Numbered from the stretch's first letter, positions 33,755 to 44,635 are shown. The stretch: DNA of 64,000 bases from Macrostomum hystrix (GCA_950097015.1 CATNEN010000039.1:8758501-8822500); one strand, 5' to 3'. The notes: generated from the letters alone by a model not told the origin. Translations and numbers: made by a program.

Positions 33755-34765
33755 TTTCTGATATCGTTCTCCCCTTTTCTCCCCTCCAATTTGATTATCT
33801 CCTTCATTTTTCCCCTTCAGATTACCTTCTCCCCTTATTTCTCCCCTTCCACTTTCCTTTTGTCCTTTAATTCTCCCATCTACTAATTGGGTTAAGTTTC
33901 CTCTTCCATTTCAGTTACATATTGAATTCAGAGCAAACAATAAACTTTAACAATGTGGGTGTTAATAATTCAGTTACAAGCTGAATTATTTGTTAAGGGA
34001 GTTTAACTAGTATTTGCCCTTTGTTGTTTAGAACTGATGTTTTTAGCAAAGCTATTATAACGATTGTTTCACGCATACACATTGAGATTCTCTTTTGTTA
34101 ATTTTCTATTGTTCTAATAAAATGGCACCTTTTATTCAAGCATGCTTGCGTCAGTGATTTGTCAGTGGCTTTGTTTAAAACACTCTTTGTGTTTGAGTTG
34201 AGTAGCTGATTCTGAGTGATTGTTATAGCAATAAGCATCTTAGCCTAATAGCATATTGGCTAGTTATAAAAACTTGATTGTGTCTCAGCTCTGTGTTGTT
34301 CATTGTGTTTAATGCTTTGATTTCAAAATAATTAAAATAAAATAATCAGTTTCATCATTCGTCTTCTTGTTTTGATTAAAAATGTGTCGTTGAGTTACAT
34401 TTTTGCGAATAAATTCTGCTTTAGCAGGTATCATTTTAATGCGAGTGGCTATAATAGCTCGTATTTTAGCTAAATAGATTTCTGTTGTAATCGTATCTGA
34501 AATATAAAACAAAGTTGAGCAAAAATTATAATCGCAAACAGCGACTTGTTCTCAATTTGAGGCTTTCATTCTATAATTGTTTTTCTTCACCAAATATTTG
34601 CAGTGTTTGTTTCATCGTTTCATTTCTGCTATCAAATTGTGCCGCATTGCAGAAATTATTGCTTCGAAATGCTTTACAATGTCTCATGGGATCAGGTACA
34701 TATCCTGTATCAGGTAAATACAGGAAAATAGTGCAAAGGATTCTGCAACACATAAAGGATGACAG
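33755..34765. other. AT-rich spacer, no certain gene
   Basis: Pyrimidine-rich at first, then AT-rich. Short open frames on both strands near 34515-34784 show no family similarity or splice context. Confidence 0.5.
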
Positions 34766-34769
34766 GGAT

Positions 34770-35405
34770 GAGATTCTAGCTTAATGGGAACATTGCTAGT
34801 TAGTGAGATTCTAGCTTAATTGGAACATTGCTAGTTAGTGAGATTTTAGCTTAATGGGAACATTGCTAGTTAGTGAGATTTTAGCTAAATGGGAGCATTG
34901 CTAGTTAGTGAGATTCTAGCTAAATGGGAACATTGCTAGTTAGTGAGATTCTAGCTTAATGGGAACATTGCTAGTTAGTGAGATTTTAGCTTAATGGGAA
35001 CATTGCTAGTTAGTGAGATTCTAGCTTAATGGGAACATTGCTAGTTAGTGAGATTCTAGCTTAATGGGAACATTGCTAGTTAGTGAGATTCTAGCTTAAT
35101 GGGAACATTGCTAGTTAGTGAGATTCTAGCTAAATGGGAGCATTGCTAGTTAGTGAGATTCTAGCTTAATGGGAACATTGCTAATTAGTGAGATTCTAGC
35201 TTAATGGGAACATTGCTAGTTAGTGAGATTCTAGCTTAATGGGAACATTGCTAGTTAGTGAGATTCTAGCTTAATGGGAACATTGCTAGTTAGTGAGATT
35301 CTAGCTTAATGGGAACATTGCTAGTTAGTGAGATTCTAGCTTAATGGGAACATTGCTAGTTAGTGAGATTCTATCTTCATGGGAACATTGCTAATGGGTG
35401 AGATT
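34770..35405. repeat. 35-bp array, ~18 copies
   Basis: Each unit contains GAGATTCTAGCTTAATGGGA followed by ACATTGCTAGTTAGT. Variants (GATTTTAG, TAAATGGGAG) are scattered. The core GAGATTCTAGCTTAATGGG overlaps the final ATTCTAGCTTAA of the preceding open frame, so the array grew from unique sequence at its left edge. Confidence 0.96.
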
Positions 35406-36028
35406 CTAACTTCTAGTAGTATATAAATCCAAAAAAAATGTGTAGATAAATTTTTAAGGCGACTTGGCAAAAATATCAAAGCGCTATTGCATATAAATTA
35501 AAATATTTTGTTTATTTGAACACCTTTCTTTTCTAATCTCTTCAGTGCCTGCTCTTCCATCTGTTTTGTTTGTCTTAAGGTGCTATTTCTTAGAAAAAGT
35601 TCTACCTCCTGATCCGTGTGATTTTAGCAAAAGTTGAGCAAACGCACCGCCACCTAAACAGACATTCATACATTTATATAAGCACTTTCCACACATTCCA
35701 CTTGGATTGGCAGGCAGGTGGATTTGCTGGTAGATTGTGATAGAAATACTTGTCACTCATCTTTGCCTTGCCTAATGATCCCAGTCAATTCTTCAATACT
35801 TCTTCAAGCCCTCTGGCGTGCATTCGCTCAATTGCAGAATTGGCATAACAGTTTTTTTTCCTGGATTCTATCATTTACATCACACCCTTATTAACATCAT
35901 TATCGTAATTATCAACGCCTCGCCTTTTTATGCATCGATGAGTTGGCGATAATGCTGGGATCACTATTACTAAGTCTGAAGCGTTAAAAGTGAGATTGCT
36001 ACTTTATTGCGTCTAACATATATTCTAA
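35406..36028. other. Gene-free spacer
   Basis: AT-rich; no exon or element recognised. Confidence 0.55.
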
Positions 36029-36029
36029 T

Positions 36030-36352
36030 CTTGTGCCTAACACGTGTCTTACATGTCTAACACCAGTCTAACGCATCCAGCACAGGTCTAACACGTGTCT
36101 TACATGTCTAACACCGGTCTTACGTATCCAGCACAGGTCTAACACGTGTCTTACATGTCTAACACCAGTCTTACGTATCCAGCACAGGTCTAACACGTGT
36201 CTTACATGTCTAACACCAGTCTTACGTATCCAGCACAGGTCTAACACGTGTCTTACATGTCTAACACCAGTCTAACGTATCCAGCACAGGTCTAACACGT
36301 GTCTTACATGTCTAACACCAGTCTTACATATCCAGCACAGGTCTAACACGTA
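36030..36352. repeat. 51-bp array with an E-box in each unit
   Basis: About six units of 51 bp, each with ACAGGTCTAACACGTGTCTT, then ACATGTCTAACACCAGTC and a TTACGTATCCAGC tail. Each full unit has one CACGTG palindrome. A loose outlier of CACGTGTCTAACATGTCTA lies at ~36455-36490. Confidence 0.93.
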
Positions 36353-36590
36353 ACAGATTAGTGTAGAATAGTTACAATGTATTTATTCACCACAAATTTA
36401 TCATTATTTAGTATAATATTCCAAACAAAAAATGAGTAAATTTGTAATATATAACACGTGTCTAACATGTCTATTACGTGTCTAAACTGTCTAACATCTC
36501 GAAAATGTGTCTAGTGTCTATGATCTCACGAATTTAGAGGCTGATCGCGAATTACGCTCGTTCAAAAAGTTAAAATCTCGGGTGAGGTGA

Positions 36591-36822
36591 GGCAGTGGCA
36601 CATCATTTGGTGACACTGGACCCGTAGCCAGCGAGGAGGCAATTCTGCCCATTTTGATGACTCCTGAGCACACACGCACACAGACACCGTTCGCAGGCAC
36701 TCGCTCACACAGGTGTGTACACCTGTCCTGACTTTCTCACCGTCGGGCCCAAATAAATGTGGTCTGGCCGAGGAATCGAAGTTGGGGTCGTTGATGCGAG
36801 ACCCTCGATGTACCTCCCAAAA
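36591..36822 (-). mobile_element. tRNA-derived SINE, minus orientation
   Basis: On the plus strand it reads GGCACATCATTTGG, GTAGCCAGCGAGGAGGCAAT, TCTGCCCATTTTGATGACTC, then CTCACACAGGTGTG, AAATAAATGTGG and GGAATCGAAG (reverse of a B box). The same blocks in the same order occur at 51774-52095. Confidence 0.82.
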
Positions 36823-37150
36823 TTTGCCGCGAATTTCTGTAATAAGCACTGAAATGCCTTGCTCAATCTTCAGGTTTTGTGGGTCAAGTTAGAGATAACG
36901 CACAGGTGATCGTAAGTGTTACAAAAAGCCAGTGTTATACGTAATTGGACTGCGTGGCTTTGTTTGCCTAAGTGCTCAAGCTTCAGGAAGAAGCTAAACA
37001 TTGATCATAATCCTTTCACTTTTTTCTAGCTTACAATCAGCCCATCATATGCATAGCCCAAGTGGCATTATAAAATTTTATGACAGTTTAATTGTAACAC
37101 TTGGCGAACCTGTGCATGCAATTTTTTTAAGTTTTTCATTAAAAAACGAC
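36823..37150. other. Gene-free spacer
   Basis: Unique AT-rich sequence between the SINE and the next array; nothing recognised. Confidence 0.5.
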
Positions 37151-37152
37151 TC

Positions 37153-37862
37153 AGTTCAACTAGCCCTGACACTGTTCAACTAGCCCTGACACTGTTCAAC
37201 TAGCCCTGACACTGTTCAACTAGCCCTGACACTGTTGAACTAGCCCTCACACTGTTCAACTAGCCCTGACACTGTTCAACTAGCCCTCACACTGTTGAAC
37301 TAGCCCTGACACTGTTCAACTAGCCCTGACACTGTTGAACTAGCCCTGACACTGTTCAACTAGCCCTGACACTGTTCAACTAGCCCTGACACTGTTCAAC
37401 TAGCCCTGACACTGTTCAACTAGCCCTGACACTGTTCAACTAGCCCTGACACTGTTCAACTAGCCCTGACACTGTTGAACTAGCCCTGACACTGTTCAAC
37501 TAGCCCTGACACTGTTGAACTAGCCCTGACACTGTTCAACTAGCCCTGACACTGTTCAACTAGCCCTGACACTGTTCAACTAGCCCTGACACTGTTCAAC
37601 TAGCCCTGACACTGTTCAACTAGTCCTGACACAGTTCAATAACCCACTGACACAGTTCAATAACCCACTGACACAGTTCAATAACCCACTGACACAGTTC
37701 AATAACCCACTGACACAGTTCAATAACCCACTGACACAGTTCAATAACCCACTGACACAGTTCAATAACCCACTGACACAGTTCAATAACCCACTGACAC
37801 ACACACACACACACACACGCACACACACACACACACGCACACACACACACGCACACACACAG
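37153..37862. repeat. Two abutting 21-bp arrays ending in (CA)n
   Basis: About 22 copies of CTGTTCAACTAGCCCTGACA (21-bp period, 37153-37625) pass directly into ~8 copies of CAGTTCAATAACCCACTGAC (21-bp period, 37628-37798). The units are homologous (CTGACAC-GTTCAA). The second array then passes into CA-dinucleotides (37797-37862). Confidence 0.95.
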
Positions 37863-38205
37863 CCCTGGTCTGATTGATCTGGTGTGCCAGCCCATAAGCC
37901 AGACACTTGGCAGCGGATTAATCTGGAAGCGATCTGGAATCGCTTGCCTATAGGCTTATCTGCATAGCGGTTCTTGTCAAACAGAATCCCAGATGGCAGA
38001 AATGCCAGCCGGAAAGCCAACATGAGCAATTACTATGCACACGATAGAGTTGAGAATATTGTGAGCTGCATAAATTATAATAGTGATTTCCTGAATAGGA
38101 TTATTTCAATGCCAATCTTAAATTTTCGTTTCGAAAAAATACTAATTACTTTTACACCTTTTTGTGACCTCAACTTAGTGGGTCAGTTCCACTGTTGTCA
38201 GTTCC
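37863..38205. other. Gene-free spacer
   Basis: No exon, array or element is visible. Confidence 0.5.
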
Positions 38206-38209
38206 ATTG

Positions 38210-38395
38210 TGGGTCAGTTTCCCTAGCTGGTCAGTTTCCCTAGCTGGTCAGTTTCCCTAGCTGGTCAGTTTCCCTAGCTGGTCAGTTTCCCTAGCTGGTC
38301 AGTTTCCCTAGCTGGTCAGTTTCCCTAGCTGGTCAGTTTCCCTAGCTGGTCAGTTTCCCTAGCTGGTCAGTTTCCCTAGCTGGTCAGTTTCCCTA
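38210..38395. repeat. 17-bp array
   Basis: About eleven perfect or near-perfect copies of TAGCTGGTCAGTTTCCC. Degenerate precursors (GGGTCAGTTCC) lie just upstream at ~38180-38215. Confidence 0.95.
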
Positions 38396-38900
38396 GTAGA
38401 GCCCTGATAAACCAATCAGTCCAGGCATTCAGAATGAAATATGAAATACAGGCTCGCCCCACACAGTACTTGCACTTAGATAATTGCTCGACTCAAATAT
38501 TTTTTAATTATATTGGAGCTTATGTAGACGCTTTCAGAATTAATAATCATAATAAATACTGATGAGGCCCATTGACAAAGAAAGGTCATCGGTTTAAAAT
38601 CATGTATCTTAGAAATATTCATTTTTTTAAATTGCGGATAGATGAAACATCAAACTCCTTTGATCCAACCGTATTGTTTGTTTCTCTAGGAAAAACTGCC
38701 TATTCAATATCAACTTACAATGCTATAGTTACAATAGAAAAAAATATTTACTGATTTTTGCTCCATGCAGCTAAAAAAAGCAGTAGCGATTCGAAAATTA
38801 AAATAACGTTTTTCTGAATAGCTAGGCCTCACAACAAGTCGAGTTTTTAGCGGAAAAATTTCCTGCTTAAGTGGCTTGTTATTCTAAACTACCCTGCCGC
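38396..38900. other. Gene-free spacer
   Basis: AT-rich; nothing recognised. Confidence 0.5.
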
Positions 38901-38914
38901 CCCCCTGCCACCTA

Positions 38915-39662
38915 TAATGCAACCTTGCCACCCACCTACTAGCCTACCCTGCTACCCTACTAGCCTACCCTGCTACCCTACTAGCCTACCCTGCTACCCT
39001 ACTAGCCTACCCTGCCGCCCACATTCAAGCCTACCCTGCCGCCCACATGCTAGAGTACCCTGCCACCCACATGCTAGTCTACCCTGCCGCCCACATGCTA
39101 GCCTACCCTTCCGCCCACCTACTAGCCTACCCTGACACCCACCCAATAGCATACCCTACCGCCCACATGTTAGTCTACCCTTCCGCCCTTGCGCCCACCT
39201 ACTAGCCTACTCTGCCACCCACCCACTAGCATACCCTACCGCCCACATGCTAGTCTACCCTTCCGCCCACATTCAAGCCTACCCTGCCGCCCACATGCTA
39301 GTCTACACTGCCACCCACATGCTAGTCTACCCTGCCACCCACATGCTAGCCTACCCTGCCGCCCACCTACTAGCCTACCCTACCGCCAACCTACTAGTCT
39401 ACCCTTCCGCCCACATTCAAGCCTACCCTGCCGCCCACATGCTAGTCTACCCTGCCACCCACATGCTAGTCTACCCTGCCGCCCACCTACTAGCCTACCC
39501 TACCGCCAACCTACTAGTCTACCCTTCCGCCCACATTCAAGCCTACCCTGCCACCCACATGCTAGTCTACCCTGCCACCCACATGCTAGTCTACCCTGCC
39601 GCCCACATGCTAGTCTACCCTTCCGCCCACATGCAAGCCTACCCTGCCGCCCACCTACTTGG
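38915..39662. repeat. 24-bp array upstream of the GPCR promoter
   Basis: About 30 diverged units of 23-24 bp around CTACCCTGCCGCCCACATGC. Combinations of variants (TTCCGCCC, CACTGCCACCC, ATTCAAGC) recur in blocks, for example 39360-39470 and 39480-39590. It ends ~40 bp before the inverted CCAAT boxes of the GPCR promoter. The open frames are compositional. Confidence 0.94.
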
Positions 39663-39702
39663 CTGCCTTGCCGCCCGCCTTGTTGCCAGCATTGGCGTCA
39701 CC

Positions 39703-39762
39703 CATTGGCTGTCTCGCAATTGGCTCCCATCTGTTCAGCCCATCTGTTCTTGTTATAAAAAA
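39703..39762 (+). promoter_or_regulatory. Putative GPCR core promoter
   Basis: Two ATTGG elements (inverted CCAAT, ~39703 and ~39717) precede a TATAAAA at 39754-39760. A TCATTTT initiator-like site follows near 39781 and the ATG is at 39840. The spacing fits a TATA promoter with a short 5' UTR; a splice acceptor (tcattttag, 39789) is the alternative. Confidence 0.45.
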
Positions 39763-39839
39763 ACTGGCATCATTGCCTATTCATTTTAGCCTCCTCCCTG
39801 AACTGCATTATTGTCTTGAAGTCTCTGAACTAAATCGTC

Positions 39840-42800
39840 ATGTCGACTGCATCGCCATTGTCTCTGGTTTTGAATTACAGCGTGGCAGCACTGACGGAAG
39901 TCGGGAACGTCAGCGCAGCGGAGGGCAAGACCAGTCAATTCGACCCCTACCTACTCTTGGCTGTCGTGCTGTTCATTACAGTCGACATCATCGGCGTGGC
40001 GGCCAACGTGTTCGTGCTGATAGTTCTGCTTCGCAACGACAGCAAGCAGGTGTACGAGATCTTCTGCACCGGACTCGCACTCACTGACCTGCTTTTCCTC
40101 ACCCTGACCGTGCCCATCACCACCCTGCAGTACGTCACGGACGCCTGGCTGCTGGGAGCTCTGCTCTGCAAATTCACATTCTTTGTGGTCACGGTGAGAC
40201 CTGAGGCATGCCTGCTGCTTCAAACCAAGCAGACAAACCAATCACACCACCACCGGAAATCTCCCCGCACAGATGACCGTGGACTCCTCTGCCACCAACC
40301 ACCCCAACCGGAAATCTCCCCGCACAGATGACCGTGTACTCCTCTGCCACCAACCACCCCAACCGGAAATCTCCCCGCACAGATGACCGTGTACTCCTCT
40401 GCCACCAACCACCCCAACCGGAAATCTCCCCGCACAGATGACCGTGTACTCCTCTGCCACCAACCACCCCAACCGGAAATCTCCCCGCACAGATGACCGT
40501 GTACTCCTCTGCCACCAACCACCCCAACCGGAAATCTCCCCGCACAGATGACCGTGTACTCCTCTGCCACCAACCACCCCAACCGGAAATCTCCCCGCAC
40601 AGATGACCGTGTACTCCTCTGCCACCAACCACCCCAACCGGAAATCTCCCCGCACAGATGACCGTGTACTCCTCTGCCACCAACCACCCCAACCGGAAAT
40701 CTCCCCGCACAGATGACCGTGTACTCCTCTGCCACCAACCACCCCAACCGGAAATCTCCCCGCACAGATGACCGTGTACTCCTCTGCCACCAACCACCCC
40801 AACCGGAAATCTCCCCGCACAGATGACCGTGGACTCCTCTGCCACCAACCACCCCAACCGGAAATCTCCCCGCACAGATGACCGTGTACTCCTCTGCCAC
40901 CAATCACACCATCACCGGAAATCTCCCCGCACAGATGACCGTGGACTTCTCTGCCACCAACCACCCCAACCGGAAATCTCCCCGCACAGATGACCGTGTA
41001 CTCCTCTGCCACCAACCACCCCACCACCGGAAATCTCCCCGCACAGATGACCGTGGACTCCTCTGGCACCAACCACCCCAACCGGAAATCTCCCCGCACA
41101 GATGACCGTGTACTCCTCTGCCACCAACCACCCCACCACCGGAAATCTCCCCGCACAGATGACCGTGGACTCCTCTGCCACAAACCACCCCACCACCGGA
41201 AATCTCCCCGCACAGATGACCGTGTACTCCTCTGCCACCAACCACCCCAACCGGAAATCTCCCCGCACAGATGACCGTGGACTCCTGTGCCACCAACCAC
41301 CCCACCACCGGAAATCTCCCCGCACAGATGACCGTGGACTTCTCTGCCACCAACCACCCCAAACGAAATCTCCCCCGCACAGATGACCGTGGACTCCTCT
41401 GCCACCAACCACCCCAACCGGAAATCTCCCCGCACAGATGACCGTGGACTCCTGTGCCACTAACCACCCCAAACGAAATCTCCCCGCACAGATGACCGTG
41501 TACTCCTCTGCCACCATGCTCCTGGGCCTGACCTGCAGCCGATTCCTAGCCGTTGTGCATCCGTGGGAGAATAGAAAAATCAACCCGGCCAGAGCCAAGG
41601 CCGGCTGTCTGTTCGCCTGGATCTGTGAGTCAGCGGTGGACCTTCATAATGATAATAATATTTGCAGGAGAGCTGTGGACATTGGCGTATTAGCTCGTAT
41701 TTTGTGACAGTAGACCCGCAGCCAGCGAGGAGCCAGTTTTGCACATTCCGCTGTCTCCTGAGCACATACTCACATATGAGCACTTACATGGCCCCTGATG
41801 TATTGGGGTCCAATGTAAATGTATGTGTGTATTAGAACACTTAATTCATCCGTGGATACTGAAGGAACCACTGTGCCATCACTCCCATACCGATGTGTAC
41901 TAATTCATACTTTGGCTGGTGTTTCTAGGAAGTTGCTTCATGACATAGATTATGATTATAAGTTCTTGGCTACTGTCATGAACGGTGGGTACTGTCGCGA
42001 ACTGTGGGTACTGTCATGAACTGTGGGTACTGTCATGAACTGTGGGTACTGTCAATACCTGTGTTACTGTCACGAGCTGAGCTGTAGTAGATTAAAAGGA
42101 GCGACATAGGTGATTTGAGTAAACTGCCAAGGCTATGGTATTCACAATTGTGACAATCAATTACCCAGGCTCTAAGGCGAAACCAACTTTCGACTGACAG
42201 TTCTTGATTCAGCCCGAATTCAAGCTGCTGCAGCTGCTCCTTAGTCTCTTTAAACTAGGAACTTGCCCGTTCGTCCTAAGGTAACTCGTCCTAGAAAAAT
42301 CGCCATAAAAGACTTTTTTAGATGGGCTTCGAGACACACCGGCTCAGGCTACAGGCCCGCCATAATCCCTAAGCCGGTGGCTGGATGTGACAAAGGTGGC
42401 ACAGCCAAAAATTTTATCCGCCCTGCAATGGGGAGCATTCGAAATCTGGCGGGATATTCGGCTGGAAAGTAAATCCTCTTGCCAGCGAGTCCTTCCTGTC
42501 GTGTCCATATTGAAAAACTAATGGACACGAAAGGAAAGGAAATTAAAGGGGGATTAAGAAGGGAGAAGCGACTAATTCATTGTCGGCCTTCGTTTTCACT
42601 CGCTTAGGCGCCTACAGATATGATCACCACATCCGTGTCTCGCTTCTATTCAGCCTGGGTGGTCTCTGGTCACTCCATCCGTGTCTCGCTTCTATTCAGC
42701 CTGGGTGGTCTCTGGTCACTCCATCCGTGCATCGCTTCTATTCAGCCTGGGTGGTCTCTGGTCACTCCATCCGTGCATCGCTTCTATTCAGCCTGGGTGG

Positions 42801-44249
42801 TCTCTGGTCACTCCATCCGTGTCTCGCTTCTATTCAGCCTGGGTGGTCTCTGGTCACTCCATCCGTGCATCGCTTCTATTCAGCCTGGGTGGTCTCTGGT
42901 CACTCCATCCGTGCATCGCTTCTATTCAGCCTGGGTGGTCTCTGGTCACTCCATCCGTGCATCGCTTCTATTCAGCCTGGGTGGTCTCTGGTCACTGGTC
43001 ACCACATCCGTGTCTCGCTTCTATTCAGACTGGGTGGTCTCTGGTCGCTGGTGAGGCTTATTAGTTGTGAAGCGTCCTAAAGTTGTCATCAGGCTAGGTG
43101 TTACTGCAATATCTCTCTATTATCATATTATACTCATAATCTAGCTAGAGCTATGCGTGCTAACCAAAATTTTCTATATAAACCGCCCTGGCAGTCGGAG
43201 CCATGCTGAGCATCCCCCAGCCCATCGCATTCGTCGTTGTCGAGGAGGACGGCATCCCAATTTGTCGGGACTCCTTCGAGCTGGAGCGAAGTCGCGTGGC
43301 CAACTCCGTGGCCATCCTGCTGTTCTCCTATGTGCTGCCGTTCTTTGCAATGCTGATTATGAACTGCCTAATCGTCAGGAAGCTGAAGAAAGAGGTAGGT
43401 AGTACCTAGTCTGGAAGAGAAAGGACGTTAGTACTTTGTAACGCTCTTTAGATTTTCTGTTTCGGAACCGTTGTGGATTGGATGAGGCAATGGTGCGTCA
43501 ACCTTGCATGGTATAGCGCGTGCAAAAATGGAACGGGGCAATCAGGCTTGAAATTGCCATAATGTTGTTGCTAGAGCACTGAGGCACTCTGACTCGTGAG
43601 AACATGAATGTGTGTGCACATTTGCCCTGACTTTCTCATCTTCAGAGATTGGGGCTTGGCCTGTAGCTCATAAGCGATTCAGGTGTGATAGAGGTTGCTA
43701 CGGCTGAGATGTCACAATCGATCTAATTTAGTCACTTTCTTCACTTACCAGGACGGCCGGCCTAATGCATCGGACAAGAGGCGTGCCACCAAGCGCCGAC
43801 TGCGCACGAAAGTGACAAAGATGGTGATGCTTGTCACCCTGCTCTACGGCATCTGCTGGCTGCCCACCGAGCTCATTAACTTCTGGTACAACGGCCTGAG
43901 GCACGTGTTCCCGATGAATAACGCCATGCTGGTAGTGAAGATCTGCGCCAACGCGCTCCACTATGCCTCCTGCTGCGTCAATCCGATTGTCTACTCTATG
44001 CTGAGCGGCTCCTTCAAGGCAGCCATCGTCAAGCAGTTCCCCTCCATGGGTCGGCGACTCGCTGGCGGTGCCGAAGAACACGGAGCCGACGACGATGGCG
44101 TTGAACCCAGACGAGCACTCGGATGCATCGACGAGGACCCTACGTGCGCGGTTGTGGCGGCCGGCGGCGACAATTGCGACTGCGGTAGCGGCGATGAGTC
44201 GCCAGACGAGGAGTCGCTTGCCATCGGGGTGAGAACGACCAGGCTGTGA
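39840..44249 (+). CDS. Rhodopsin-class (class A) GPCR, peptide-receptor type (four exons)
   Basis: Exons 39840-40193, 41492-41624, 43195-43394 and 43752-44249 join in frame to 394 residues. The N-terminus has glycosylation sites (NYS, NVS). TM1 contains GVAANVFVL, TM2 GLALTDLLFL. The ECL disulphide pair is LLCKF and PICRDSF. The TM3 end reads CSRFLAVVHPW, so the D/E of the DRY motif is Ser. TM6 has the CWLP motif and TM7 NPIVY. Basic loops (RRATKRRLRTKVTK) precede TM6. The acidic tail ends -TTRL, a class I PDZ-ligand form. It probably couples a neuropeptide to G proteins at the cell membrane; ligand unknown. Introns 1 and 2 hold tandem arrays, and the 55-bp unit of intron 1 copies the exon 2 start. 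A Ty3/gypsy element lies 386 bp downstream in the same orientation. Confidence 0.92.
40245..41507. repeat. 55-bp array that duplicates the exon 2 acceptor of the GPCR gene
   Basis: Twenty-three copies of CCGCACAG|ATGACCGTG occur at ~55-bp intervals; the last (41484-41500) is the true 3' splice site and start of exon 2. Each unit consists of the acceptor (CTCCCCGCACAG), 24 coding bases (ATGACCGTGTACTCCTCTGC + CACC) and ~19 bp of spacer. Copies differ mainly at GTGTACTC/GTGGACTC. The left 12 copies are almost identical; the right ones are more diverged. Long frames on the minus strand are artefacts of the 55-bp period. Confidence 0.97.
41703..41815 (-). mobile_element. SINE fragment in GPCR intron 2
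   Basis: GTGACAGTAGACCCGCAGCC, AGCGAGGAGCCAGTTTTGCA and TGTCTCCTGAGCACATACTC match the SINE family in minus orientation. The tRNA-like head is missing. Confidence 0.7.
41830..42630. other. GPCR intron 2, unique part
   Basis: Contains four tandem GAACTGTGGGTACTGTCAT units (~41978-42055). An open stretch at 42263-42472 has no splice context. Nothing else is recognised. Confidence 0.5.
42632..43050. repeat. 46-bp array in GPCR intron 2
   Basis: About nine 46-bp units, each with TCGCTTCTATTCAGCCTGGG followed by TGGTCTCTGGTCACTCCATC and CGTG. Units differ at CGTGTCTCG versus CGTGCATCG. Each carries CTTCTATTCAG, a good 3' splice-site match. The true acceptor is at 43194. Confidence 0.95.
43478..43720 (-). 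mobile_element. Possible degenerate SINE in GPCR intron 3
   Basis: GATGAGGCAATGGTGCGTCA and CCTGACTTTCTCATCTTCAG resemble blocks of the SINE family in the same order as at 36591, but the conserved GCGAGGAGGC block is absent. Confidence 0.35.
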
Positions 44250-44630
44250 GTTTTCTCCAAGCGTCACGTTTGCTTTGACTCCTCTATTCTACTGTCTTGA
44301 GATGCATTCGTACGGATTCTACACGTTTCAGCTAAACGTATCCAAAACTTGCGTTTAAGACGTTCCTAATTTTGCTGTCAAAACGTTCCAGTAAAACTTG
44401 TTTAATTCTTGTAGCTTATTGCTTTGTAAGAGAAAATTATTTTTTCGGACACTTTATTCGCAAAAATTTCTGTTCCTTATGAAACTTCAAAAAGTTGCTT
44501 TGAATATTTTTTTGTTGAGAAAATGATTGCTAAACTTCTGAATGAAACTAACCGCGTGTTTTGTTCAATTTAGGCAAAAATGCAATATATAGCTCGTACA
44601 TCAATAATCTAGCGATTTATTGAGTTATGG
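44250..44630. other. GPCR 3' flank
   Basis: AT-rich 3' UTR and flank between the GPCR stop codon and the retrotransposon insertion. No gene. Confidence 0.6.
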
Positions 44631-44635
44631 GTAAC

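Noticed and set aside
34515-34784. 90-codon frame ending at the 35-bp array
   Set aside because: AT-rich, starts with a non-ATG codon, no similarity and no splice signals.
39189-39789. Pro/His-rich frames of ~180 codons
   Set aside because: 24-bp array in frame; upstream of the true GPCR start.
40189-41598. Minus-strand frames up to 397 codons
   Set aside because: All come from the 55-bp array; three frames are open because no stop falls in the unit on that strand. The real coding strand is plus.
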